This document shows positions 42,505 to 60,592 of a stretch of DNA of 64,000 nucleotides, piece by piece. The number at the start of each line of letters is the position of its first letter. Positions within the stretch are counted from its first letter, which is position 1. The stretch is from Deinococcus aerius (GTDB lineage: Bacteria; Deinococcota; Deinococci; Deinococcales; Deinococcaceae), in contig NZ_BFAG01000001.1 in the NCBI RefSeq assembly GCF_002897375.1, positions 434,001 to 498,000 of the forward strand, written 5' to 3'. The notes under the pieces were generated by a model. The model was not told where the DNA came from, did no database searches, and saw nothing but the letters and a program-made list of their open reading frames with translations. The translations under genes were made by a program, and so were the position numbers.

Positions 42505-43572
42505 ATGCTGCGCTCGCTGCTGTGGCTGCCCGGGGCGGCCCTGATCCTGGCCGTGCTGCTGGACCTGCTGGCGAGTTCCATGCAGACCGGCGAGGGCCGC
42601 CTCCTGCGGCTGGTCCACCGCCCGCTGTACGCGGCCCTGACCTGGCTCGCCCGGCGAACCCGGCGCCGGGGGCTGCTGGCCTGGTCGGGGGGCATGCTCG
42701 TGGTGGGCACCATCGGGGTCTGGACGCTGCTGACGTGGCTGGGCTGGACCCTGGTGTTCTGGTCGGGGAAGGGTGCGCTCGTCGGCACCGCCAAGGAGAC
42801 GCCCGCCGACCTCTGGGACGTGCTGTATTTCGTGGGCTACACCCTGGCGACGCTCGGCCTGGGCGACCTCAAGCCGCTGGGCAACGGCTGGCGGCTGCTG
42901 ACGGACCTGGCGGCGTTCAACGGCTTTTTTCTGATCACCTTCGCCATCTCGTTCGTCGTGCCGGTCGCCCAGGCGCAGGCCGAGCGGCGCACCCTCGCCC
43001 TGTGGCTGCACCGGCTGGGCGGCAACGCGCAGGACCTCGTGATCCGGGCGTGGAACGACCACCCGGGCGGCCTTCAGGGCCTGGTGGGGGACGTGGCGAC
43101 CACCCTGAATACCCTCGACGCGCAGTTCAAGAACAGCCCGGCCCTGCACCGCTTCCACGACCGCCGCGCCGACGAGTCCCTGGAACTCGCCCTCCCCGCC
43201 CTGGACGAGGCCCTCAGCCTGATCGAGCACGCGCTCGACGTGGCGCCCCCCCGGGGGCTGCGGACCGTGCGCGCCTCGATCTCCAGCCTGCTGGGCACCT
43301 ACCGCCAGGTGCATCCCCGGTTGCGCGTGGACCCGCCGCCGCTCCCCGACCTCACGCCGCTGCGCGACGCGGGGCTGCCGCTGCGCCCCGAGGCCGAGGT
43401 GCGGGAGCGCTTCCTGGACCTGAATGACCGCCGCCGCGTCCTGCGCGCCATGACTGAGCAGGGCGGCTTCGCCTGGCCGGACGTGGAGGTCTGCTCAGCC
43501 GGGGTGCCTGACCCCGCCGTCTCTCTGGAGGAGGAGCTGGGGCTCAGCGGGCCGCCCAGCCGGGCGCGCTGA
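42505..43572 (+). CDS. Two-helix ion channel protein with K+-channel-like pore
   Basis: 355 residues. Hydrophobic helices around 3-20, 60-100 and 130-160; pore-like TLATLGLGDLKPLG instead of TVGYGD. Long cytoplasmic helical C-terminal domain (residues 160-340). Selectivity may differ because of the Leu in place of Tyr. Start 42505, with CAGAAT 8 nt before. Divergent from the P450 gene. Confidence 0.75.
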   Translation: MLRSLLWLPGAALILAVLLDLLASSMQTGEGRLLRLVHRPLYAALTWLARRTRRRGLLAWSGGMLVVGTIGVWTLLTWLGWTLVFWSGKGALVGTAKETPADLWDVLYFVGYTLATLGLGDLKPLGNGWRLLTDLAAFNGFFLITFAISFVVPVAQAQAERRTLALWLHRLGGNAQDLVIRAWNDHPGGLQGLVGDVATTLNTLDAQFKNSPALHRFHDRRADESLELALPALDEALSLIEHALDVAPPRGLRTVRASISSLLGTYRQVHPRLRVDPPPLPDLTPLRDAGLPLRPEAEVRERFLDLNDRRRVLRAMTEQGGFAWPDVEVCSAGVPDPAVSLEEELGLSGPPSRAR

Positions 43573-43580
43573 GCCCCAGC

Positions 43581-44360
43581 TCAGGCGAACTGCTCCTCCA
43601 CCCGGGCGAGGTCGCGGGACGGCCCCGGCTCCCCCTCCTCGCCCCCCGGCTCGTCGAGGGTCAGGGCCGCCGGGGACCCGGGCAGCGGCGAGGCGGGCAG
43701 GGAGAGGTCCTCGGCGGCGGGGAGGTGGCGGGCGCTGAGTTCCGCGAAGGACTGGATCAGCGCCCGGTACTGGCCCACGAACTGGGTGTACTCGGTCCGC
43801 ACGGCGCTGAGGCGCGCGGTGAGTTCCGCGTACCGCTCGTTGAAGGCGCGTTCCAGGTACACGGTGCGCTCGGCGTGGGCGCGGTCGCGCTCCAGCGTGA
43901 GCCCGTGGTGTTCGCGCTCCAGGTCGGCAAATCTGCCGCGGAAGGCCGCCTCCAGCTCCGCCATGCGGGCCTGGTGGGCGGCCTCCAGCTCGGCGAGGCG
44001 GGCGGCGGAGTCGCGGTCAATCGCCTCGCGTCGGGTCTGCGCCTGCTCGATCATCAGCTCGCACTGGCGGGTGGCGTTCTCGCGCAGGTCGTGCCCGATG
44101 CGCTCGGCGGCCACGACCGCGCGGCGAATCTCGTCCTCGGCCTGGCGGCGCTCCTCCAGTTCGCGCTCCAGCTCCTCGACCCGGCCCCGCAGGGCCTGGC
44201 GCTCGTGCAGCAGGGCCTCGACCTCGTTCGCCACCTGGCCCAGGAAGAGGCGGACCCCGGCGCGGTCGTACCCCCCCGGCCTTCTGGGAAAGGTGCGGTG
44301 GCTGATGTCCAGGGGGGTGAGGGGTTCGCTGTTCAGGAGATCACTGGAATGCTGGCTCAT
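43581..44360 (-). CDS. divIVA: DivIVA-domain protein
   Basis: 259 residues. N-terminal membrane-curvature motif [27 protein letters not shown], then coiled coil (about residues 40-190: [19 protein letters not shown]) and an acidic unstructured tail. Localises to septa and organises division in Gram-positives and Deinococcus. Translated from the ATGA overlap with the YggS gene. Confidence 0.9.
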   Translation of the reverse strand: MSQHSSDLLNSEPLTPLDISHRTFPRRPGGYDRAGVRLFLGQVANEVEALLHERQALRGRVEELERELEERRQAEDEIRRAVVAAERIGHDLRENATRQCELMIEQAQTRREAIDRDSAARLAELEAAHQARMAELEAAFRGRFADLEREHHGLTLERDRAHAERTVYLERAFNERYAELTARLSAVRTEYTQFVGQYRALIQSFAELSARHLPAAEDLSLPASPLPGSPAALTLDEPGGEEGEPGPSRDLARVEEQFA

Positions 44361-45001
44361 AGAAAAAGACTCCTTCCGACGCGCACCAGGGTGGCGCCCG
44401 CCCGCACGGCGTCCGGGTAGTCGCCGCTCATGCCCATGCTGAGTTCCGGCAGGCCGAGGTCGTGGGCCTGGGCGGCGGTGTCCGCGAACACCCGCCGGGC
44501 CGCCGCCGCGTCCCCCTCGGGGGCCATCACCATCAGGCCCCGCACGTTCAGTCCGGTCTGCACCACTCCAGCGTAGACGGCGGAAAGCTCATCCGGGTGA
44601 ATGCCGTGCTTCTGCGCCTCGCCGTTGTGCCGCTGGAGCAGCACGTCGGGGGCGCGGCCCCACTTCTCCGCCGCGCGGGCGAGCGCCTCGGCCTGCCGCA
44701 CGTTCTCCAGCGCGTGGATCAGCGAGACCGGGCGCATGTACTTGACCTTGTTGAGTTGCAGCGGCCCGATGTAGTGCCACTCGGCGTCCGGCAGCAGCGC
44801 CGCTTTGTCCCGCAACTCCTGCGCCCGCCCCTCGCCCAGCGGAAAGCCGCCCGGCTGGAGGTCCGCGTACGCCAGCACATGCGCGCGGACGGCCTCCAGG
44901 TCCTGTCCCTTCGTCACCGCGACGAGGCGCACGCTGCCGGGGGGACGGCCCGCCTCTTCCTCGGCGGCGCGGATGCCCGCCAGGACCTCGGGGAGGCTCA
45001 A
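44357..45001 (-). CDS. YggS-type PLP homeostasis protein
   Basis: 214 residues. Single-domain alanine racemase fold binding [23 protein letters not shown] (PLP lysine in VTKGQ), [41 protein letters not shown], and C-terminal [23 protein letters not shown]. Start TTG 45001 with GGAGGAGG before it; no ATG in this region fits. YggS-divIVA linkage is common in Gram-positive division clusters, where sepF usually lies between; sepF is absent here. Confidence 0.9.
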   Translation of the reverse strand: MSLPEVLAGIRAAEEEAGRPPGSVRLVAVTKGQDLEAVRAHVLAYADLQPGGFPLGEGRAQELRDKAALLPDAEWHYIGPLQLNKVKYMRPVSLIHALENVRQAEALARAAEKWGRAPDVLLQRHNGEAQKHGIHPDELSAVYAGVVQTGLNVRGLMVMAPEGDAAAARRVFADTAAQAHDLGLPELSMGMSGDYPDAVRAGATLVRVGRSLFL

Positions 45002-45208
45002 GGCCTCCTCCTCCCTGTGTGTCTCACGGGGCGCATTGTGGCACTCCCACCCCCGCCGGGGGTAGCCGGGCCGGATAAGCCCCCGAGGTGGAGATCTCGT
45101 CAAGTTTCCTTCACTCTTCTCAGGGCGGAAACGAGAAAGGTTATGGGCAGCATTCGGAGCGGGCGTTTCCAGCGGAAAGCCAGGGCTCTGTGCCACACTA
45201 GGAGACGC

Positions 45209-47758
<2,550 letters not shown>

Positions 47759-47767
47759 GCGGAGTGG

Positions 47768-47810
47768 AAAGGGGAGGGGTGGGTCTCGTCAGGGGCCTGC
47801 CTCTCCTTTT
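47768..47810 (+). terminator. Terminator after bamA-like gene
   Basis: AAAGGGGAGG at left and CCTCTCCTTTT at right with an inner G/C-rich section, T4 tail, 9 nt after the stop. Confidence 0.65.
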
Positions 47811-47928
47811 GTTCGTCGGCCATTTCTGCCACTTGTGGTGCAGAGGATGCGGGAGAGTTCTGGAGTCCCCTTGTGGGACGGGGTGCATGACAACCGGGAG
47901 GGGAGGCGCAACACGGGTCCAAGCGAAA

Positions 47929-47953
47929 GCACCCGGAGCTGCAGTCCGGGTGC
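47929..47953 (+). promoter_or_regulatory. Perfect hairpin directly upstream of an SD site
   Basis: GCACCCGGA-GCTGCAG-TCCGGGTGC, 9-bp stem, 7-nt loop that is itself partly palindromic (CTGCAG). The SD AAAGGAGG starts 2 nt after the hairpin and the ATG is at 47972. Confidence 0.75.
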
Positions 47954-47971
47954 GGAAAGGAGGTGTGCCTT

Positions 47972-48040
47972 ATGCGCAGACGCCGTAAGGGTAACCGAAG
48001 CGCCCGCGCAGGCAATGGAAGCCTGCTGAGATCGCCGTGA
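47972..48040 (+). CDS. Tiny basic ORF (22 codons)
   Basis: ATG with a strong SD (AAAGGAGG, about 9 nt upstream) and a hairpin just before it. Peptide starts [16 protein letters not shown] and ends SLLRSP, seven Arg and one Lys in 22 residues. Its TGA overlaps GTG 48037 (GTGA), which opens a second tiny ORF. May be a leader, or the N-terminal part of one small membrane protein split by a frameshift. A very strong SD is unusual in this leaderless-rich genome. Confidence 0.5.
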   Translation: MRRRRKGNRSARAGNGSLLRSP

Positions 48041-48102
48041 TCATCACGGCCCTCGGCACCTTCCTGACTGGCCTGGCGGCGTTCCTGCACGCCCTGAACT
48101 AA
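48037..48102 (+). CDS. Tiny hydrophobic ORF (21 codons)
   Basis: GTG overlaps the TGA of the previous ORF. Peptide [20 protein letters not shown] is a single membrane span. A small basic peptide plus hydrophobic helix resembles small toxin or regulatory membrane peptides, but no family is recognised. A terminator follows 36 nt later, so the pair forms a compact unit. Confidence 0.5.
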   Translation: MIITALGTFLTGLAAFLHALN

Positions 48103-48137
48103 GCCTCTTTCCCCCGGTTGCCCCCTTTCCTGAAGAG

Positions 48138-48170
48138 CCGCCTTTCGCCCGACGATGGGCGGTTTTTGTT
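48138..48170 (+). terminator. Rho-independent terminator
   Basis: CCGCC / GGGCGG stem with alternative CGCCC/GGGCG pairing, followed by TTTTTGTT. Confidence 0.8.
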
Positions 48171-48210
48171 GCTTCCCCTGTGGGCGGTCCACACCCGCTA
48201 CCATGCCCCG

Positions 48211-48260
48211 ATGAACCGCCGCCAACTTCTCCTCAATGAGGCCCCCACATGGAAGGGCTG

Positions 48261-48261
<1 letters not shown>
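48211..48261 (+). CDS. Leaderless upstream mini-ORF (16 codons)
   Basis: ATG exactly 6 nt after TACCAT (48199-48204). Peptide [16 protein letters not shown]; its TGA (48259-48261) shares the A with the ATG of the RqcH gene (TGATG). Probably re-initiation or coupling; three Leu codons and a Trp could sense amino acid supply. Confidence 0.55.
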
Positions 48262-49799
<1,538 letters not shown>

Positions 49800-49828
49800 C
49801 GTCCTCCTCCCGGGTACAATTCCCGCTT

Positions 49829-50191
49829 GTGGAACGCATCATGTTCAGGGCCAAGATTCACCGCGCGACCGTCACCCAGGCGGACCTCGACTACGTGGGG
49901 AGCGTTACCATCGACGCGGACCTGCTGGACGCCGCCGACATCCTGCCCCACGAGCGGGTGGACATCTACGACATCACCAACGGCCACCGCCTCAGCACCT
50001 ACGCGCTCACGGGGCCGCGCGGCAGCGGCGTCATCGGCATCAACGGGGCGGCGGCCCACCTCGTGCAGCCGGGCGACCTCGTGATCATCGCGGCCTACGG
50101 CCACTTCACCGAGGAGGAGGCCCGCGCCCTGGAGCCGCGCGTGGTGCTGGTGGACGCGAACAACCGGGTGCTCGACCTGCAACCCGCCTGA
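49829..50191 (+). CDS. panD: Aspartate 1-decarboxylase PanD
   Basis: 120 residues, makes beta-alanine for pantothenate and CoA. Pyruvoyl enzyme that self-cleaves between Gly24 and Ser25 (DYVGSVTID). [33 protein letters not shown] and [21 protein letters not shown] are present. GTG start, 8 nt after TACAAT. Confidence 0.96.
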   Translation: MERIMFRAKIHRATVTQADLDYVGSVTIDADLLDAADILPHERVDIYDITNGHRLSTYALTGPRGSGVIGINGAAAHLVQPGDLVIIAAYGHFTEEEARALEPRVVLVDANNRVLDLQPA

Positions 50192-50425
50192 GGCATGGAA
50201 CGAAAGAACGGTGCCATGCTGAGCGCCGCTAAGCATCCCATACCGTCAACTGGGGGCCCCTTCGCTCAGGGCGGCAATTCTTCTCTTCTCTGTTCCAAAG
50301 GCCGGGCCACCTGCCGCCCCTTCCCGTCCCCGGATGGGGGTGTCCTGCCGCGGGCAGGTGAACGGCCCCTTGGCCCGCCATCCTGTGAGAATTTTGCGTG
50401 AGCTCGCCGCCTATGATCGGCCCTG
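50192..50425 (+). other. Non-coding gap with short dispersed motif
   Basis: 234 nt. Contains TGCTGAGCGCCGCTAAGCATC, shown in pieces as TGCTGAGCGCC and GCTAAGCATC, a common dispersed intergenic motif, and a TATGAT -10 box at about 50412 for the next gene. No gene supported. Confidence 0.5.
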
Positions 50426-51110
<685 letters not shown>

Positions 51111-51114
<4 letters not shown>

Positions 51115-51410
51115 TCGTGCAATTGCTGGAGGTGCGCGGCATCCGCCACGTCGCCCTCATTGACGCGGCGGGCGGCATCGTGTCGAGCGCCGGGGCTGGC
51201 TCGGACATCAGCGTGGTGCAGGCGGGCCGCGCGGTGATCGGGAGCCTCCAGGCCGCGCTGGGCCAGACTGGGTGGCAGGACCTGCTGCTCGACGTGGGGG
51301 ACGGCCCCATCCTGCTCACCCCCCACGGCGACCAGGTGCTGCTCACCGCCTTCGACGACGTGGCGAGCCTGGGCCGGATTCGCTTCGCGGTGCGGCGCCT
51401 GCTGAGTTAG
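51111..51410 (+). CDS. Roadblock/LC7-domain protein 3
   Basis: 99 residues. LEVRGIRHVALIDAAGGIVSSAGAG and DGPILLTPHGDQVLLTAFDDVASLGRIRFAVRRLL. ATGA overlap with the previous gene. No MglA-type GTPase gene is within the window, so the partner is encoded elsewhere or the set acts as a structural complex. Confidence 0.8.
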
Positions 51411-51426
51411 CGCGTTCGTTGCGGGG

Positions 51427-51466
51427 GCCGGGGTGGGGTGCCGGAAGGGCACTCCTCACCCCGGCT
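51427..51466 (+). terminator. Terminator of roadblock operon
   Basis: GCCGGGGTGGGGTGCC / GGGCACTCCTCACCCCGGC with GGAA loop then TTCTTG. Confidence 0.8.
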
Positions 51467-51625
51467 TCTTGACGAGGGACGGAAACCCCCCATTGGGAGG
51501 ACCTGCTGAAAGGGCCTGGGGAATGCACCATCTCGCCCTGTGGGAGAGGGCCGGGGTGAGGGGGCGTGTGACCAGCTCGGATGACGCCAACACAGCCTGT
51601 CTTCTCTTCTGGTCGCGCCGGGGGC

Positions 51626-51664
51626 CGTGCCCGCTCACCCCCTCTGCAAGCAGCTCTGCGAGTC
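51626..51664 (+). repeat. 39-nt dispersed repeat, copy 2
   Basis: Matches 38061-38099 in 38 of 39 positions. Lies in a 335-nt gene-free gap between the roadblock operon and the KirBac gene. Confidence 0.85.
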
Positions 51665-51669
51665 CCCTC

Positions 51670-51699
51670 CTCCTTCCTCAAAGGGAAGGAGCTTTTTTG
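51670..51699 (+). terminator. Hairpin plus T-run
   Basis: CTCCTTCC / GGAAGGAG with TCAAAG loop followed by CTTTTTTG. A second plus-strand terminator after the roadblock operon; it follows the 39-nt repeat directly. Confidence 0.7.
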
Positions 51700-51745
51700 T
51701 CGTTCCACACGCCTTTGTCCTCCGTGAAAGACCCCCATGCATCGC

Positions 51746-52714
51746 TCAGGTGGCGGGCACGGGCTCGATCTGGCTCAGGCGCCGGACATCCACGGTGACC
51801 GGGCGGCCTGGGCGCCGCACGAACATGTCGGTGAAGCGGGCGTGCCAGCGGATGTCGTCCGCCTGGTAGCTCGTCCGCGCCCGCACCGCGCCGTACACGG
51901 CGTCGTCCAGCCCGCGAAGGTTGACCATGATCTCGCTCTCGGCGGCCCGCATCCGCTCGGGCGTGACGCCCCACAGCGGGCTGTCCTGGGTGATGGGGTG
52001 AACCACCGTCCAGGCCAGGGGAAAAAAGGCCACGCTGTCGCGCTCCAGCCCCAGCCGGGTGAACTGGCGCACGGGCCGCCCCCCCACATCCCGGAAGTAG
52101 GCCAGGGTGACCTCGGCCTCCAGCTCGATGAGTTGGGTACGCTGCCCGTTGACGAGCCGGAACATCAGCCCCCAGCCGCCCCGGTAGGGTGCCACCACCG
52201 CGCACTCGCTGAACAGCACCCGGGGCTTGGGCCGGGAGAAGCGGGCAAAGATCATGCCCGTCGCCAGCGCCACCCCCAGCAGCCCGACGAAGGCCTCCAG
52301 CGTGACGATCACGTCGGCCGCGAAACTCTTGGGGTACACGTGCCCGAAACCGATGGTGCCGAAGGTCTGCACGCTGAAGAAAAAGCAGGCCCAGAAGCGC
52401 CCGGTGGGGTCGGCGGGCATATCGGAGAGGGCACCCGGCCCCACCGCCAGGTAGGCCAGGGCGAAGGCGGCGTTGAGCAGCAGGTAGGCCACCCCCAGCA
52501 GCCCGACGAACAGCGGCCACGAAATGCCAATCAGGTCGTAATACAGATTCAACGAGTGCCAGAACCCCAGCCCGCTGCGCTGGAGGTTGAAGCTCCCGTC
52601 CGGGTTCACCATCCGCTGGTGGCTTTCCTGCGACACCACCCGCCCCAGCCCCAGGTCGTTGCCCAGCGGCTCGACCGGCCCCGGGGCCTGCTCGCTGCCG
52701 GGAGGAGCGGCCAT
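51746..52714 (-). CDS. Inward-rectifier potassium channel (KirBac type)
   Basis: 322 residues. Two helices around a pore with filter QTFGTIGFGHVYPK, slide helix FWHSLNLYYDLIGISWPLFVGL, and the C-terminal immunoglobulin-like Kir domain (PRVLFSECAVVAPYRGGWGLMFRLVNG, ELEAEVTLAYF). Leaderless ATG 7 nt after TAGACT. Confidence 0.93.
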   Translation of the reverse strand: MAAPPGSEQAPGPVEPLGNDLGLGRVVSQESHQRMVNPDGSFNLQRSGLGFWHSLNLYYDLIGISWPLFVGLLGVAYLLLNAAFALAYLAVGPGALSDMPADPTGRFWACFFFSVQTFGTIGFGHVYPKSFAADVIVTLEAFVGLLGVALATGMIFARFSRPKPRVLFSECAVVAPYRGGWGLMFRLVNGQRTQLIELEAEVTLAYFRDVGGRPVRQFTRLGLERDSVAFFPLAWTVVHPITQDSPLWGVTPERMRAAESEIMVNLRGLDDAVYGAVRARTSYQADDIRWHARFTDMFVRRPGRPVTVDVRRLSQIEPVPAT

Positions 52715-52747
52715 GGGGAGAAGTCTAGCAGCGGGCCGGGCTCTCCC

Positions 52748-53575
<828 letters not shown>

Positions 53576-53627
53576 GCGCGGCAGTGTACGCCGGGAACCC
53601 AGCGGGGTTGGCGGACGTAACGCCAGC

Positions 53628-53879
53628 ATGAAAGTGGTGCTGGGGGCGCTCTGGACCCTGCTCGTCCAACTGTTCCTGGGGTTGATCGGCCAGCCCGTGC
53701 CGGGACAGACGGCAGAGGACCAGGTCCGCAACCTCCGGCAGGGGGAGCGGATTCGGGCCGGAACCGAACGGGCCGGAGCCCTCGCCACCCTGCGGACAGT
53801 GACGCGCGAGGTGTTCCTCGCCCTGATCGCTCAGCCCTTGCCCCGCTCGGCCTCCTCCAAACGAAGACCGCGCTCGTAG
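53628..53879 (+). CDS. Small protein with N-terminal membrane helix, unknown
   Basis: 83 residues: KVVLGALWTLLVQLFLGLIGQP is a likely membrane helix (shown in two parts, LWTLLVQLFLGLIG), then basic/hydrophilic REVFLALIAQPLPRSASS. High third-position G+C supports coding. Its 3' end overlaps a convergent small gene by about 49 nt. Function unknown. Confidence 0.55.
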   Translation: MKVVLGALWTLLVQLFLGLIGQPVPGQTAEDQVRNLRQGERIRAGTERAGALATLRTVTREVFLALIAQPLPRSASSKRRPRS

Positions 53880-54052
53880 AAGTCCCAGAGTTCGTCCGTC
53901 CACGCCCCGTAGATGCGGCGGCGGTTGGCGAGGTCGGCGGCTTCCAGCGCGTCCCCCAGCGCCCGGTAGAAGCGGCTCCCCTGCTCGCGCATCGCCCGGA
54001 CGGTCCAGTACGGCTCGGAGTGGAGGAGGGTTTGCAAGCGGGGGTCGGTCAT
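53831..54052 (-). CDS. Small uncharacterised protein
   Basis: 73 residues from MTDPRLQTLLHSEPYW, with a CATCCT box 6 nt before ATG. Helical: FYRALGDALEAADLANRRRIYGAWTDELWDFYERG. No family recognised. The 3' end is shared with the plus-strand gene at 53628. Confidence 0.6.
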   Translation of the reverse strand: MTDPRLQTLLHSEPYWTVRAMREQGSRFYRALGDALEAADLANRRRIYGAWTDELWDFYERGLRLEEAERGKG

Positions 54053-54096
54053 GGGCAGAGGATGCCCCAACCCGGCCGGCCCCCTGTGGCCGGGGC

Positions 54097-54588
54097 TCAG
54101 GGTTCCGCAGGGAACTCGGCGAACTCGTAGCCGTAGCGCGCCGTGAATGCCTGCAAGTCGGCCTGCACGGCGGGGTCTTGCGGAAGCGCCTGAAGAGGGT
54201 GCCGTCCCCGGGCCGCCTCCAGGAAGAAGTCATCCATGCCGCCCGGCGAGAAGAGCAGCAGCACGTGTGCCGGGTGCGGCCCGGGGTTGGAAGGCTGGTG
54301 GACCGTTCCCCGCGGAATGACCACGAAGGAGCCCGCCGGGGCCCGGATGGTCTGCGGCCCCACCCGGACGGTCAGTTCGCCCTCCAGCACGTAAAAGACC
54401 TCCTCGTGCGAGCGGTGAAGGTGGGGGCGGGGTCCCGGGGAGCCGGGGGGCAGCCTGTTGTCATGGACGGAGTAGGCCCGGGCAGTCCTGGCGTCCCCGA
54501 GTTTGAGCACCATCTGGCCCCCGATGGGGTTGATCAGGGCCGTCCCGTCCTGCGGGGCGATGAAGAACTCTCCGCTGTCCGTCCCCAT
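54097..54588 (-). CDS. Cupin-domain protein
   Basis: 163 residues from ATG 54588 with GGAGG 7 nt upstream; an ATG pair at 54639/54636 would extend it. Cupin motif 1 RPHLHRSHEEVFYVLEGELTV and motif 2 APAGSFVVIPRGTVHQPSNPG; His and Glu metal ligands in place. The C-terminal part has FSPGGMDDFFLEAARG. Function could be an isomerase, oxygenase or sensor; not determinable. Confidence 0.85.
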   Translation of the reverse strand: MGTDSGEFFIAPQDGTALINPIGGQMVLKLGDARTARAYSVHDNRLPPGSPGPRPHLHRSHEEVFYVLEGELTVRVGPQTIRAPAGSFVVIPRGTVHQPSNPGPHPAHVLLLFSPGGMDDFFLEAARGRHPLQALPQDPAVQADLQAFTARYGYEFAEFPAEP

Positions 54589-54690
54589 GCCTTCCCTCCT
54601 CGGCAGGGTGAATGTCCCCACTCGATGTACTTCCATCATGCGGCATGAGACAAGGGCCCGGGCGGATTCTCTGGGCTCTAACCTGGGGAA

Positions 54691-55591
<901 letters not shown>

Positions 55592-55599
<8 letters not shown>

Positions 55600-55616
55600 A
55601 CCAGTTGTCTAAGTTT
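55592..55616. promoter_or_regulatory. 10-bp perfect inverted repeat at gluQ stop
   Basis: AAACTTAGAC-CAGTT-GTCTAAGTTT. Overlaps the gluQ TAG and sits 40 nt before trpB. A/T-rich compared with surroundings. Either an operator (TTAGAC...GTCTAA form) or a weak terminator; no T-run follows. Confidence 0.6.
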
Positions 55617-55656
55617 CCCTAACGGGTGTTCGGGCGGGCGCTCTACCCTGGGGATC

Positions 55657-56930
55657 ATGTCCCTCAACCTCCCCAGCTACCCGCAGCCGGACGGGCGCGG
55701 GCGATACGGGCGCTTCGGCGGGCGGTACGTCCCCGAGACGCTCATCCCCGCGCTGGATGAACTCGAACGGGCGTATCACGCCGCGAAGGCTGACCCCGAG
55801 TTCCTGAACGAACTGGACCGGCTGTTCAAGGACTTCGTGGGTCGCCCCAGCCCCCTCTATTTCGCGGCGCGGCTCACTGAACACGCGGGGGGCGCCAAGA
55901 TTTACCTCAAGCGCGAGGACTTCAACTACACGGGCGCGCACAAGATCAATAACTGCCTCGCCCAGGCCCTGCTCGCCAAGCGGATGGGCAAACGCCGGGT
56001 GATCGCCGAGACGGGTGCCGGGCAGCACGGGGTCGCCTCGGCCACCGCCGCCGCCCTGCTGGGCCTGGACTGCATCGTGTACATGGGCGCGGAGGACATC
56101 CGCCGCCAGGCCATGAACGTCTTCCGCATGAAGCTGCTGGGCGCCGAGGTCCGCGAGGTCACCTCCGGCACGAGCACCCTCAAGGACGCCACGAACGAGG
56201 CCATCCGCGACTGGGTCACCAACGTGCGCGACACCTTCTACATCCTGGGCAGCGTGGTCGGCCCGCACCCCTACCCCGCGATGGTCCGGGACTTCCAGAG
56301 CGTGATCGGCGAGGAGGTGAAGGTGCAGCTTCAGGCCCTGGAGGGCCGCGAGGCGCCCGACGCCATCGTCGCCTGCGTGGGCGGCGGCTCCAACGCCATC
56401 GGCATCTTCGCCCCCTACGCCTACCTGCCGGGGGATCAGCGCCCCCGCCTGATCGGCACCGAGGCCGCCGGGGAGGGCGTGGAGAGCGGCAAGCACGCGG
56501 CGAGCGTGGCGGGGGGCCGAATCGGCGTCCTCCACGGCTCGATGATGTACCTCCTGAACGACGACGAGGGCCAGATCGTCCCCCCGCACTCCATCTCCGC
56601 GGGCCTGGACTACCCCGGCATCGGCCCCGAGCACTGCCACTACAGCGAGACGGGCGTGGCCGAGTACGTGCCCGTGACCGACGCCCAGGCGCTCGAAGCC
56701 CTGCAACTCCTCACGCGTCTGGAGGGCATCATCCCCGCCCTGGAGAGTGCGCACGCCGTCTACCACGCGGTGGGGCTGGCGAGGGAACTCGGGCCGGAGG
56801 GGATCATCGTCGTGAACCTCTCCGGGCGCGGCGACAAGGACGTGGCCGAAGTCATGCGGTTGCTGGAGATGGAGCGGGATGAGGGCCTGCTCGACAAGGA
56901 CGTGGAGCGGGTCGTCGGGGAGGTGGTGGC

Positions 56931-56934
<4 letters not shown>
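55657..56934 (+). CDS. trpB: Tryptophan synthase beta chain
   Basis: 425 residues. Condenses indole with serine. PLP lysine in [15 protein letters not shown], phosphate loop [26 protein letters not shown], and C-terminal [10 protein letters not shown]. Leaderless ATG 7 nt after TACCCT. Confidence 0.98.
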
Positions 56935-57731
<797 letters not shown>

Positions 57732-57741
57732 GAACTGCGAA

Positions 57742-57780
57742 GGAGAGGGGCCGTGGGTGACATGCCCACGGCCCCTCCTC
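57742..57780. terminator. Bidirectional terminator after trpA
   Basis: AGGGGCCGTGGG / CCCACGGCCCCT perfect 12-bp stem, TGACATG loop, followed by CCTCCTTTC and preceded by GAAGGAG, so it works for both convergent genes. Confidence 0.87.
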
Positions 57781-57791
57781 CTTTCACTGCC

Positions 57792-58301
57792 TCAGCCCAG
57801 CGCCTCCATGTTGATGGAGCGGGCCAGGCCCGTCAGCTTCAGGTCGTTGGCCTTCTCCTCGTCCTCGCTCATGCGGAGAAGGTCCATGTCCTGCGAGCGG
57901 CCCAGGATTTCCGCGTAGGTCCGCAGGGTGCCGTAGGCGGAAATCTCGTAGTGCTCGGTGCGCTGGGCCGCCGCGAGCAGGCTGGCGTCGCGCACGGCGG
58001 GCTCGCCCCCCTTCCCGATGATCTCCTGCCCCTCGGCGACGAGGCCCTGCATCCCCTTGCAGGGCTTGCCGCCCGGCCCCGCGCCCAGGTCACCCAGCAT
58101 CTGCTCCAGACGGGCGAGCTGCCCCGCCGTCTGCTCCCGGTGCTGTTCGAAGCCCTGGCGCAGGTCGGGGTTGCTGGCCGCCCCCGCCATCTGCGTCAGG
58201 GCCTCCATCTGCTGCTCCTCGGCGGAGTACATGTACTGGAGCCCCTCCAGGTAGAGGTCTTGCAGGTCCGTCATCCTCATGCTCATGCCGCCTGATGTCA
58301 T
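57792..58301 (-). CDS. DUF892 ferritin-like protein (YciF group)
   Basis: 169 residues, four-helix bundle with di-iron-type Glu/His: LYLEGLQYMYSAEEQQMEAL, GFEQHREQTAGQLARLEQM, AQRTEHYEISAYGTLRTYAE. Stress-linked family. ATG with GGAGGGG 8 nt upstream. Confidence 0.9.
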   Translation of the reverse strand: MTSGGMSMRMTDLQDLYLEGLQYMYSAEEQQMEALTQMAGAASNPDLRQGFEQHREQTAGQLARLEQMLGDLGAGPGGKPCKGMQGLVAEGQEIIGKGGEPAVRDASLLAAAQRTEHYEISAYGTLRTYAEILGRSQDMDLLRMSEDEEKANDLKLTGLARSINMEALG

Positions 58302-58403
58302 CGGTCCCCTCCTTCGCCCGCCCCGGTTCGGTGGGATGCTCCGTCAGTGTTCGCCCCCACCTATCCGCCGGGATGGGGCGCCCGTGAACCCCGCTTCATC
58401 CGC

Positions 58404-59642
<1,239 letters not shown>

Positions 59643-59692
59643 CGCGCCACCCTACCGCTCCGCGCCCCCGAAGTATGGGTATTCTCCCCTTT

Positions 59693-60542
<850 letters not shown>

Positions 60543-60544
<2 letters not shown>

Positions 60545-60583
60545 GAGGGGCCGCCCCCAACGGCTGAGGTCGCGGCCCCTCTT
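60543..60583. terminator. Bidirectional terminator
   Basis: AAGAGGGGCCGC / GCGGCCCCTCTT, 12-bp perfect stem between the hydrolase and lipoprotein genes. The stem overlaps the hydrolase TAA. Confidence 0.88.
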
Positions 60584-60592
60584 GGGATCAAG

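Noticed and set aside
44995..45036. 12-codon ORF ending TTGA on the YggS start
   Set aside because: Stop/start overlap is present, but no TANNNT box lies 6-8 nt before its ATG and a good SD serves the TTG; chance is sufficient.
47764..47988. 74-residue frame across the bamA downstream region
   Set aside because: Low hydrophobic order, runs through the terminator and hairpin, and lacks a start signal; the tiny ORFs fit better.
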